Positions 23,670 to 34,739 of a DNA stretch of 64,000 nucleotides are shown here, piece after piece. Source of the DNA: Echinometra lucunter (lineage: Eukaryota > Echinodermata > Echinoidea > Camarodonta > Echinometridae); the NCBI GenBank assembly GCA_029962745.1, contig CM057155.1:31967791-32031790 (forward strand), written 5' to 3'. Made by a program: the position numbers and the translations under genes. Position 1 is the first letter of the stretch; each line of letters opens with the position of its first letter. The notes under the pieces are model-generated. The model saw only the letters and a list, made by a program, of their open reading frames with translations. It was not told where the DNA came from and did not search any database.

Positions 23670-24010
23670 AAAGTGAGTGTTGCACCCTAAATGCAACAAG
23701 TCAGCACCTTTCATGAAAAAGGTGCAAAGATGCGTCATTTTGTACTTGTTTGCTCCAGGAAATGCCCGTCTGCACCCTTAAAGATGCAACTTCGCGCCTT
23801 TAAGAATGCAGAAATTTTTGCATTCAAAGGGGTACAAATTTGCACCTTTCCTGAAGGGTACAACTTTAGCCACTGCACCTTAAAGGTACATTTTGTATCC
23901 TTAAGGGTGCATGGTTGTACCCTTAAATGAGCAAAGTGCTTCAGGGTGCAAAGTTGCACCCATAAAAGAGCTCCCACTGTTCCATTTGAAGGGTGCGAAA
24001 TTGAACCCGT
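23670..24010. repeat. Degenerate array of TGCACC/GGTGCA inverted words
   Basis: Every 20-40 bases the words TTGCACCCTTAAA, AAGGTGCAA or GTACAACTTT recur in alternating orientation, so the region could fold into many short hairpins. It is open in frames on both strands only because of this composition. Confidence 0.6.
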
Positions 24011-24385
24011 TCTTAGTGCAAGGAGTCGAAGGCCATGACCTAAAACAGAAAAGAAAAATATTTTTTCAAGAGATTATCGGTTATACTTAATTGCCTATTA
24101 ATGTCATACCAAATATGAGAAAGGAAGGTAAAAATACATTACTAAGATAATGAGAATGAAGTAACAATACTATAACTTGTTCTCGTTTTTTGAAAAACCA
24201 ATTTTTTCCTCGTTCTGCTCGCTCTTAAAGGGGGTACCCAATGCTGAAACAATGTTAGTTCATTTAAAAGAGCATGATTTCATTAGCAGAAAATCATCTG
24301 TCTAAAGTTTTTTTAAAAGTCCTGTTGCCAAGGAAACCCCCAAATGTGGTAAGATTTCAGGGTATTTTTGACCCTTCAGCTGTGA

Positions 24386-24440
24386 CCCAGTTTAAACTGG
24401 GTACCCACTTTGACGTCAAAATGACGTCAAAGTGGGTACC
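24386..24440. repeat. Adjacent perfect palindromes with CRE cores
   Basis: 24386-24401 (CCCAGTTTAAACTGGG) is a perfect 16-bp palindrome. 24400-24440 has perfect 19-bp arms (GGTACCCACTTTGACGTCA) around an AAA loop, so TGACGTCA occurs twice. A third partial copy, GGGTACCCACTTTGACGTCA, is at about 24529-24548. Confidence 0.85.
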
Positions 24441-25669
24441 TTGTCGCGCACTTCTAGCAAAATGCGCGCAAGGTATAATACATGTTGTACAGTCTAGCGC
24501 GTAGCACAAGTGCAATGCGCGAAGCTGGGTACCCACTTTGACGTCATACCTCATACTCAATTTTTTTTGGTCAGCTCATAACTTTTCATTAGAAAATTAG
24601 CCAAAATGGATTGATTTCGATTGAAAATCATCATAATTTTAAGGTCATTCTTCTTAGAATTCTATTCTCGATCATATATCCAAATTTTGTTTACCATTGT
24701 GTAATCACTTTAAGATATAAATATGGTCGAGCACCAGGCACTCCTGTTCCCTCAGCATTATGTCCGGATATTACAGTAGTTTTGCAGAGGTGTGCAAGTA
24801 TTCTCGAATTCTGTGGGAGGAGTGCATCATACAGTCATCTAGTTAAATTTTAATAAAAGATCGTTTCTATCGCTTATAAAACATGAAAACTAATAGTTTC
24901 AGGTGCCAAACAATTACCCAAATAGCCACATATTTGGCAATTAGGTGATCATATACTACACGTATTCAGATTTCTTTGAGGCCCATGGAAGAGTATACTT
25001 TTTCTTTACTTGCTACCGTCACTTGAATAACATTTAGACACACGATAGTATGGAGGGCAATTTGGACATGTACGCGAGTTGACTGAATAGATTATTTACA
25101 TACTTATAGACAGGCCTATGGTACATTTTGAAGACAAAATTTACTTCCTCGCTTGCTTGGCTCGCTCGTCATATTTCTAATCGGGGTTATATTGAACAGG
25201 AAAAAAATAATTGGACCATTGAGGTGTTAGAATAGAGTTATATTTGAAAGGGAGGCGACCGATTATACCATTGAAGACAAAATGCTAGTTTTTCATCAAA
25301 ATAGTGGTTTTTTTTTTTTGTTTTTGTTGTTTGTTTGTTTGTTTGTAAGAGAGATAAGATTTATTGACTCTATCGACCCCCTCTCGGGGTATGAGAGTAC
25401 AAACATAAAAACATATTTACAAAAGATATACAAGCATAATAGATGTGAACATAATAGTATATAAAAAATATTCAGCCTACAGTATATAGAATACAGAGTA
25501 AATACAACATGTAATGTACATGAATGATATAACACAGAGCATTAAGAGTTTAATATGGATTGTATAGATTAAATAGACAAAAACTAGTATCATACTTGAG
25601 CTATTTTTTTTGTATAGTTTTATTTCATTTTTTTCTTCGATTTTGTTTTTGTTTGTATTTTAAAACGTT

Positions 25670-28600
25670 TTACAAGACTAGCCTGTCTGGCCGTTTGATT
25701 ATCCTACCGCTACGGGTACGTACAATTATATTGGTATTACTTTTGTTACTAGGCACATCGTCCTCAATATTTGACTTGGGAGAGTGGTTGAATAGCAACA
25801 TGATAGTTCTGGCAAATTTTGCTATTTTTTTAAGCTGGCAAGTATCAGCAGAATTAAATAACTTAGATATTTTAAGTGCACTTGACCTGATGTTATTGAT
25901 ATGTCTTGGTATATACAAGTTTCTCTCCTTCTGGAAGAAAGGACATTCAAAAAGGTAATGAAATTCATCACCTGAGTTTGAGGATAAACAAAGTGGACAA
26001 TTTGTATCTTTCAATAAATTTAAATCATACCTACTATTATTTACAGGTAGTGCATGTGACCGACAACGAAATTTACTCAGAGTAACAATATCTTTCTTGC
26101 TTAGTACTAAAAAGTATGTTTCCATATGAGGATCATTTTTAAACATCCTATAATTCGTACAAATACGGTTAGACCAGGTTGATGATTTCCAATCTTGTTG
26201 ACACATGTCAGAAAGACGTGTTTTCAGAACATTGAGAATCCATTTACTGCTATGTCCATTACCCTGATGCAACCAAATGTTACCTAACCCTGCATTTTGA
26301 AAAATATCTTTGATACATTTTAGCCAGAGTGATGTGAAGGATGATTCATTGACAGTGTGCATTTGATTTTGCAGGTTATATAAAATATTTGAATACTTCT
26401 GTTGTTTTCCCTTAATTATTCTTAACCAATATCCAACCATTCTACATTTGACTTGGTTCAATATCGGTCCACGTCCTGTTTCACCGTACACCATGCAGTC
26501 TGGTGTACATCTATTTACATGTAGCATTGTCCTCAAGAATTTCCTATGGAAAATTTCAATCTGCTTTATGCACTCAAACCCCCACACTTCACAACCATAC
26601 AGTAATACCGGCAATACCATATGATCAAATAAGTGGCACTGTGTATCTACTGAAAGTTGTAATCTTTTTGCTTTTACCAGCATACAATATAAAGCCTTTC
26701 TGGCCTGTGTCACTTGCTTTGAAATTGCTTTCTTAAAACTACCATTATAATTGAATCGAATTCCAAGGTATACAAAATCATCTACAACATCAATCACATC
26801 ACCAATTAGAGTGAAACTAGGTACATTTCTAACTTTTCCTTTAGAGAAAATAACAATCTTGGTTTTGCTTGTATTGACAGTCAACTGCCAAGTATTACAA
26901 TAATTTTCTACTCCGTCTAATGCTTTTTGCAATTCTTCTGGACTTTCTGCTAAAATTATGGTATCATCAGCATACAATAGACAGTGTAGTTTAACAAAGG
27001 TTTCTACATCTTCATCATCTAGGTAGCCACGTATGTCATTTACCAAAGAGCTAAGACCACCGTCGAATCAGCTAAGATGTTCTTGAAAATCATTCAAGTA
27101 TATTGCAAATAACAAGGGGGAAAGGTTTTCCCCCTGGCGAACACCAATGTTACATGTAAAAAATTCAGAACATTTACCATTTACAGTAACACAAGTCTTT
27201 GCATATTTGTAAATGTTGTTGATAATAGTAAATATTTTGCCATTAACGCCTAACTTCAACAGTTTAAGCCATAAACTTGTTCTATCAATTAGATCAAAAG
27301 CTTTTTTATAAGCGATAAAAGCACAGTATAGACGTTTCTTTTTTTAAACATAAAAGTCAATTATGGACTTCAAAGCAAGCACATGGTCAGTCGTTGAATA
27401 GCCTGAACGAAAACCAGCCTGCTCTTCCCCAATTATTTGTTCAGCATCGAGGAACTGCGTAATCCTTTGATTCAAAATAGATGTAAATAGCTTACCTAAA
27501 CAGCTTAACAGTGTGATTCCCCTATAATTATCTGGGTTGGTATCTTGCCCCTTGTTTTTATAGACGGGGACAATTATTCCAATACACCATTCTGTGGGGA
27601 CATAGCCACTATTCAAAACAACATTGAAAAATTTCACTAAAATATTAAGCATGCTTCGTGGACAGCTTTTCAAAAATTCATTTCGTAACAAATCCTTTCC
27701 ACAGGCTTTCGCATTCTTCAAGTTCATTATCATTTTTTCAACTTCGTTTATTGTAATTGGTGCATTCAATACGTCATTTGTATCACCTGAATTAGTTACA
27801 TGGTCTACTAAAGTTCTATCGTTTTCAGACAGACTATTACCTAAGGAGCGAAAGTGATTTGCAAAATCAGATAACAAAACTTTGTCACCAGACATGCCAG
27901 AGTGTTTCTTATTCTCACTAGCATTCAACTTTTTCCAGTACGCCTTTGGATCATCTGTCTTCAAAGAACGAAGAGAGTCATTTAAGTTCTTCTCATATTG
28001 TCTTTTTTTACCTCTTAAAAACCTTTTATAATGTCTACTAGCATTATCAAGATCAGTGTGTATTTCAGGGTTCAATTTCCTTCTTCTTCTTATGCGGTTC
28101 TTAATGTTTAAATACTTACTCCTTGCTGCATTACATTCTGCATCAAACCACGGTTTATTCTCAACACTTCTCTTTCTTTGATTTTTAGATTCGAGATGTT
28201 TCCATTTAGATACCCCAACATCTTGAGCAGCATCCGTAAAAACCTTACAGACTTGCGAGTAAAATAAGTCAAGTTCCTCTTGGTTAACATTTTCCATAAG
28301 GCAGTCCAAACTTTTTTAATAGTACCAACTGAATCATTAATATTTTGTGAAAAATCTTTTTTGACATTGTTTGACCATTTGAAAGTCATTGCAGGCATAC
28401 TTACACCTTCATCACTTACAAGTACAGACTCTAATTCACTCTCAGACGAATGAGCCTGAAAACGAGTTGACTGCAGAGTTATCATAATGGGAGAATGCAC
28501 ATCAGATAAACATTTATCAAAAGTATCAATTCGAAAATCACTTACATGATAAAGGAGTGGGTAAGATACCAAAGCATAGTCAATTGTACTACAACCACCG

Positions 28601-29370
28601 TTTTTATTAAAGCATGTGTAGTTCCCCAAATTCCTGTCATCTCCAAACCTTCCATTTACTATTTTGAAATCAAAGCTCTGGCAAATATCAATAAGCTTAC
28701 TACCGTTATTGTTCACATGCTTATCAAAATTATAGCGATTGGTATTTATACCAAATTCCTGCAATGCCTCAAGAATACCGTTGTCATCATCATCATCATC
28801 ATCAAAAAAGTCAAATCCAGTCAAGTTCAAAACCTTGTCTTTCGAATCTAAAAAGTCATTGAGTGTACCAGTCCGTGCATTAAAGTCGCCCAGAAAACAA
28901 AAAGGTAAATCAAATCTACTTCTTATGTCAATTACATCATGGAAAAAATTATCAAAAACCTCATTAGAGTGATGTATAGACCCTTCACAAGGTAAATAAA
29001 CTGCAGCCAAAACGAAATCGTAACCAAGAACATTGCTATTAATTTTAATCCAAATTATCGATTCAGACACTGTACCTTGGATTCTTTCAGAAAATGCAAA
29101 AATCTCTTTTTTCATAAGTATACACATACCATGAAAGCCCCCATATTTAAATTGAGCGTGTATATTTTTCTGCATACTATAACACTCGTAATCATGTAGA
29201 ATAGATTGAGATAGGTCAGGAATATCACTTTTAGTTTCCGAAAGAAAAATAACATCAAAGTTCTTTAGGTATAGATCTAAAATACCTAAGTTCAGTTTAC
29301 TGTTCAAACCATTAACGTTCAGACTCACAATGGCTAGTTCTGCTGATGCTGAAAGGGAGCCGGTTTTTTT
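25670..29370 (-). pseudogene. LINE ORF2: endonuclease, reverse transcriptase, C-terminal zinc-like motif
   Basis: The endonuclease opens with VSLNVNGLNSKL, then IFLSETKSD, FLGDFNART and LSDVHSPI (metal and catalytic blocks). A linker rich in Lys/Arg precedes RT: DNYRGITLLSCLGKLFTSIL, EEQAGFRSGYSTTDHV, GVRQGENLSPLLFAIYLND, then the catalytic YADD in LLYADDTIIL. The C-terminal half ends with CPLCLSSNSGDEFHYLFEC, a CX2CX9HX4C motif common in LINEs. Defects: a frameshift near 28310 and in-frame stops at 27344 and 27068. There is no ATG before the VSLNVNG block; the preceding codons are open back to the ORF1 stop. Confidence 0.9.
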
Positions 29371-30147
29371 CTATTCTGAGATGTCGACAAAAAGACCCGA
29401 ATTTTTCAGCTTATCCTCGCTCCAATCCAGACGCTTGAAGAGATCATGTGGATTACTGATGACATGCTTTTTTCCATCAGCTCGTGTCATGCAGTGAATG
29501 TTGCCATCGATAGTCCACACCTTATCAATTGACTCATCTTTTTTGATGACCTGCAAGAGCTTAGCACGACCAGGAGACAAATGTTCACCAATCATGACGT
29601 TCTTCATGACCTCATCTGATGCATCCTTCAGCTTCTTTTTGTTGCGCAGTAGGAGGGTGCGTTGATCTCGACGTATAAATCGAGCAACAATTGGCCTTGT
29701 TTTGTTTGGCTGCGGCTTCCCCAACCGATGACTAGTGCTGAGATCATTCTCCGACATCTCGACACCTACCGACTTGGCTACATTGATGACCAGGGAGTTT
29801 GTTACCTCACCTTCACTCTCAGGAACACCCCTAAGTACAACATTGTCCCGCCTGGAATACTGTTCCAAGTCGTCCAACCTGTCGTCATGCTTCTGGACAA
29901 CAGTTTGGGCTTTCACTGCCGATATTGCCACTCCACGATCCATCTTTTAAGCCAAATCATGGACCATGGGCAGCATAGCCGCCACCACTGCTTTCACGAT
30001 ATCACCAACAAGTCGACGATTGCCACCATCACCCTTACGATCGGGGATAAGGCCCATGGCACTGTGAACCACCTCCTCAATTTTAGCCGTAATATCCGGT
30101 TCCTCTCCTTCGACCTCTAGTGCAGCATACCTGTTCAAACTGACCAT
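29371..30147 (-). pseudogene. LINE ORF1: coiled coil and RRM-like nucleic-acid-binding protein
   Basis: The start is chosen at MVSLNRYAALEVEGEE (30147). One in-frame TAA at 29947-29949 breaks the frame; the rest runs 190 codons to TAG at 29371-29373. The segment VVQKHDDRLDDLEQYSRRDNVVLRGVPE is a heptad region running into the start of an RRM-like domain, as in L1-type ORF1 proteins (Transposase_22 family). VARFIRRDQRTLLLRNKKKLK follows the same pattern. Such proteins bind element RNA as trimers. Distinctive here: the stop is a single TAG and ORF2 continues in the same frame. Confidence 0.8.
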
Positions 30148-30485
30148 GATGAGTGAAATGTAGTTAACAGGGGCAGACAGCAGCAAAACCAGAGAGCAAC
30201 AATGTAGTTAACTATAATGTGAGCAGCAGCAGTGCAAACATGTAATTCAATACACGGGACTGTAGATAACCTTTAGTCTAATGTCCTTGAGAAGTAGCCA
30301 TGAAATATCCACGTAAATCACCACTTGCTCAGTATTAAAACAACAAAAATGTTATCCTCATAACACATGCAAGTAAGACATCAGCAATGGCGAAGAATAA
30401 CAGTTTCCAATGGATAAAATGACAGAAATTAGCACAGCTATGGAGACCATGCTCATGCTCATGCTCATAAAAGCAAAGCTATCAA

Positions 30486-30780
30486 GTGTTTTTTTTTTTT
30501 TTTTTTTTTTTTAGGGGGGGGGGGGGGGGTAGCTCGTTTCGCTAGTTCGTTTAAAGAGTATGGTTTAGACAGTAACAAAGTGCCGAAAAGTCATAATTGG
30601 CAGTCAGGTTGCCAAAGTCCTCATTTGTGAATTTGATGACAACCACTTGTCAGACCCTTTCCAAGCTTGGTCGCTTCGCTTCCTCGCCAAGAATTTTCCA
30701 TAATTGGCAGTCAGAGAATATTCCATCATCCGCAACCACGAACACAAATCAACACCCCTGCGGTATTCATGCAAGGGAAC
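30486..30780. other. Poly-T/poly-G junction and unassigned spacer
   Basis: A run of about 24 T (30489-30512) followed by 16 G (30514-30529) marks the boundary at the 5' side of the LINE. A sequence ATAATTGGCAGTCAG occurs twice (about 30592 and 30701), a direct duplication. No gene is seen. Confidence 0.5.
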
Positions 30781-30784
30781 ACAC

Positions 30785-33700
30785 CATGGCGGCCATTTTA
30801 AATTGGCTTAAGGGTGAATTTTATACAAATGTATGCAAATTAGGAGTTAAGGAATAGTTGTAAGCTGTTAATAATGATAAATGCATGTTCCTTGGGTCCC
30901 TAAACATACGTAGAGACACTGAAATTAGCTTTCTATGAGTCTCTCAGATCTATAGATGTATACTAAATGGGTTTTGCTTGTCTACTGTAGTCAACATGGT
31001 AGCGCATAATCCTTAATTTTTTCCTCATTTCCCCCTTGTTTTCTTGCTCTCTTTTGCGTTTTTTGCGCCCCCTCAAAGTTCCGCCCGGGGCACTTTGCCC
31101 CCCTTGCACCCCCTAGATACGCCACTGATTTTATGCAAATTTATGCAAATTAAGAGTCAGTGGATAGTTGCTAGTAATGCTATGATAAACCTCCTTCATC
31201 CCCTACCCTAGGATAAGCACAGTGAAATTAATTTTCTATGAGTATCAATTGAGGTAGAGTTATAAAACCAACTTGGCAGCCATTTTGAATGAGAAAAAGT
31301 CAGATCTTATGCAAATTTATGCAAATTAAGAGTCAGCAGAAAGTTGCTAGTAATGCTGTGATAAATCTCTTTCATCCCCTAACCTTGGATAAGGACACTG
31401 AAATTAACTTTTCATGAGTATCAGTTGAGGTGGAGTTTCAAAATTCAACTTGGCAGCCATTTTTATTTTTAAAAGGCTAATTTTATGCAAATTTATGCAA
31501 ATTAGTAGTCAATGAGTAATTGTTAGCTGGTAATAATGCCATAATTATGTTCCTTGCCCCCGAAAACATAGGTAAAGCCACTATAATTAGCTTCCTATGT
31601 GTCTCAGATCTAGAGATATCGGTTAAAATAAGTTCTGCGTGTCTAATGTGGTCTAATATGGCGGCCATTTAAAAGTGAAAACAGGGTTAATTGTATGCAT
31701 ATTAATAGTCAGTGGATAGTTATAACTTGCTAGTAATAATACTATAACAATTTCCGCTCATCCCCTAACCATGGAAAAGGACACTGAAATTAACATTACA
31801 TGAGTATCATATGAGATAAAGTTTTAGAAAATGCAAAATGGCAGCTAATTTGGTATGAAAAAGGCTAATTCTATGCAAATTTATGCCAATAAAGAGTTAA
31901 GGAGCAGCTGTAAGCCTGTAAGTATGCCACAATCATGATCCTTGGCCACAAAACATGGGTAAAGACACTACATTTAGCTATCTTTGTGTCTCAGATCTAG
32001 AGATATTGGCTAAATTATAAGTTCTGCATGACATTGTGTACTGTGGTCTGATATGGCGGCCGTTTAAAAGTGAAAAGGAATTAATAATATGAAAATTTAT
32101 GCAAATTGAGAGTCAGTGAAGAGTTATAACCTATTGCAATGATAAATCTTCTTCATCTTCTAACCATGGATGAGGATACTAACAATAATTTTCCATGAGA
32201 ATCAAGATACAGGTTTAAACTTGCAACATGGCAGACATTTTGGATTGAAAAAGGGCTAATCTTAAGTCAATTCATGCATATTATTAGTTAAGGAACAGTT
32301 CTAAGCTGGTAATAATGCTATAAACATCTTCCTTGTCCGCCAAAACATAGGTAAGAACGCCAAAATGTGTTTTCTATTATTTTGTCTGATATCTGAAGAT
32401 ATAGGCTAAAATATTGTCTGTATAGCAGCAATTCGGAACTGTTAAGTATTAATAATAGGCAAATTCATGCAAATTAAGAGTCAGTGGATAATTATAACTT
32501 GCTAGTAATACTATAATAAATCTCCCTCATCCCCTTCTAATCATGGACAGGGACACTGATACTGACTTTTTATGAGTATCAGATGAGACAAAGTTTTAAG
32601 CATGCGGCACGGCAGCCATTTCGAATTGAAAAAAGGGGTTAATATTATGCATACTTATGCAAATTAGGAGATATGGAGTATTCATTTGGTGGTGATATTG
32701 CCAGAATAATGTTCCTTGACCCCCCAGACATAGGTAAAGACACTAAATTTAGCTCTCGATATGTCTCAGATCTAGAGATATAGGCTAAAATAGGTTATGC
32801 GTGTATACTGTGGTCTGCAATGGCGGCCATTTAGAAGTGAAAGGGGGTTATTTTTTATGCAAATTTATGCAAATTAAGAGTCAGTGGATAGTTGTAACTT
32901 GCTAGTAATGCTGAGAAATTTTCTTCATCCCCTACGCACGGATATAAGGACACTGAAATTAACTTTCCATGAGTATCAGTTGAAGAGTTTTAAAATGCAA
33001 CCTGGCAGCTATTTTGAATTTATTAAAAAAAACTAATTTTATGCAAATTTATGCAGATTAGGAGTTAAGGAGTAGTTGTAAGCCCCAGAACATAGGTAAA
33101 GACACTACAATTGGCTTTCTACGTGTCTCGTATCCAGAGATATAGGCTAAAATATTTTCTGCGTGTTTACTCTGATATGGCCACGATTTAGAAGTGCAAA
33201 GAGGTTAATTGTATGCAAATTTATGTAAATTGAGAATCAGTGGATAGTTACAAATTGCTCTCAATCCCATGATAAATCTTTTTCATCCCCTAACCTTGGG
33301 TAAGGATACTGAAATTAACTTTCCATGCGTATCAATTGAGTTAGAGTTTTAAAATGCAATTCGGGAACCATTTTGAGTTTCAAAAAGGTTAATTTTATGC
33401 AAATTTATGCAAATTAGGAGTTAAAAAGTAGTTGTAAGCTGGTAATAATGTCATAATCGTCTTCCCTGACCCCGAAAACATAGGTAAAGGCACTAAAACT
33501 AGCTCTATACGTGTCTCAGATCTAGAGATATATGTTCTGCGTGTTTAATGTGGTCTGAAATGGCCGCCATTTAGATGTGGAAAGGGGTTAATTGTATGCA
33601 AATTTATGCAAATTAAGAGTCAGTGGATAGGTATAACTTGCTAGTAATGCTTATAAATCTTCTTCATCCCCAAACCATGGATATAAGGACATTGAAATTA

Positions 33701-33990
33701 ACTTTCCATGAGTATCAGATGAGATTTAGTTTTTAAAATGCAACTTGGGAGCCATTTTGAATTTTTAAAAAGGCTAATTTTATACAAATTTATGCAAATT
33801 AGGAATTAAGGAGTAGTTGCAAGCTGGTAATATTGCCATAATCATGTTCCTTGACCCCGAAAACATAGGTAAACACACTAAAATTAGCTCTCTACGTGTC
33901 TCATATCTAGAGATATAGGCTAAAATAGGTTCTCTGTGTCTCACCATGTCTACTGAAGTCTGATATGGCGGCCATTTTGAATTTATGCAA
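30785..33990 (-). repeat. Right-arm array of about 200-bp monomers (inverted copy)
   Basis: About sixteen monomers of the same A/B family as the left arm, in opposite orientation, each with ATGCAAATTTATGCAAATTA and AAATGGCGGCCATTT-like boxes. The outermost monomers of the two arms are closest: both encode the same incidental frame starting MVDQCLICINSKWPPYQT. The array is longer than the left arm and is interrupted near 31005-31131 by a fragment ending TAGATACGCCACTG, which looks like a hAT terminus. Confidence 0.85.
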
Positions 33991-34121
33991 ATTAGGCATT
34001 GATCCACCACTTCAATTTTTGTTAATATTGTTTTTATGGCTATTCCAGATTATATGCAAGTGGAATCGTTTCTGTTGCAATTAGTTCTAGGTTGACCCCT
34101 TTTTTTCATATTTTGACTGTA

Positions 34122-34735
34122 CTATTATTAAACTGCTCTTCATTAAACGTTTCGGGCAGCAGATCATTATTCAGCTCTCTGATTTGTGCGTTTTCTTTGT
34201 TGTTGAGTTGAGCAATGGCTGTGTTCACGTTTTGTCTCGGATCAACTTCATGTGGAGAGTTTTCATTGTTTGAGGTTACCTCATTTTCTTGGCTATCGAA
34301 AGTCTACTCTTTATTGGCATGAAAGGAAGAATCAAGGGCACGATCATTATCCATGTTGCTTTGTGATTGTTCAATGAAGTTAATTCTGTTTTCAATGGTG
34401 GTAATGCGATCAGGGATTGCTACACAGTTTTCACATAAAGCACGGTCTAGGTTCCCGAGATAAATAGATCCGTACCAAATGCATTGTCCACCATTGTCAT
34501 GGTCACTTTTCAGAGTCGCGCCTTCAGTGAGGATAGGGCTATTTAGTGTACATTGTTCATCGACATCTCCGGATTCGACAAGATGGCGTTCAGCGTCTTC
34601 TTCACTAGCTTGGCAAATTGTCGAACCATGAACCAAGCCAAAATATACCCTCATGGAAATGAGGGAATATTTGTGAGAGCTCAGATGACAGAAAATCGGC
34701 TTTGTCCAAACCTTTGCCATCTTTTATTCAGATGA
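34122..34735 (-). pseudogene. CR1-like LINE ORF1, N-terminal part
   Basis: ATG at 34720 opens a 138-codon frame on the minus strand ending at TAG 34304. Beyond that stop the same frame continues open (SQENEVTSNNENSPHEV ... EEQFNNS) to the edge of the 13.4-kb insertion. It includes Cys pairs (GGQCIWYGSIYLGNLDRALCENC), which could be a degenerate zinc finger as found at the start of CR1 ORF1, followed by a predicted helix (RITTIENRINFIEQSQ). It continues after the insertion at 20738 in the same frame. Confidence 0.7.
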
Positions 34736-34739
34736 GTAA

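Larger units (their letters stand above)
22945..25280. repeat. Inner spacer with several short repeat types
   Basis: No gene is recognised. CCGGGTGTCCCAGAAAAAAG near 22957 looks like a transposon terminus. A GT/G-rich run sits near 23152-23180. 23670-24000 is a degenerate array of GTGCAA/TTGCACC words. 24386-24442 carries two nested palindromes with TGACGTCA cores. 24890-25280 belongs to the degenerate family with CTCGCTCGT and GGCAATTAGGTGA phrases also seen at 61830-63150. Confidence 0.55.
25310..30480 (-). mobile_element. APE-type LINE, nearly full length, degraded
   Basis: On the minus strand there is a 5' leader (about 30480-30148), ORF1, ORF2 with endonuclease and RT, a zinc-like C-terminus, a 3'UTR, and a tail made of CAAA units and A (complement of 25308-25345). 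ORF1 is coiled-coil plus RRM-like, not the esterase type, so it is a different lineage from the neighbouring CR1. The coding part carries an in-frame stop in ORF1, two stops in ORF2 and one frameshift. I cannot name the clade with confidence. It lies inside the foldback-like element. Confidence 0.85.
20741..34119. mobile_element. 13.4-kb foldback-like element with TA target sites
   Basis: The ends are inverted copies: the left starts CAGTCAAAATACGAAAAAAA, the right in reverse complement CAGTCAAAATATGAAAAAAA. The near-identity continues for hundreds of bases into the arms. Each end is bordered by TA (20739-20740, 34120-34121). Removing the element plus one TA joins the CR1 ORF1 frame exactly (...EEQFNNS-T-ISRSAKV...), so this is a true insertion. 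CAGTC termini with TA duplication fit Tc1/mariner/pogo-type transposition. No transposase is recognisable inside; the arms are tandem arrays and the core holds a LINE and other repeats. It may be non-autonomous, analogous to the foldback TU elements described in sea urchins. Confidence 0.75.

Noticed and set aside
20731..34124. PIF/Harbinger insertion with TTA duplication
   Set aside because: A 3-bp TTA reading is possible at the edges, but only the TA reading restores the CR1 ORF1 frame.
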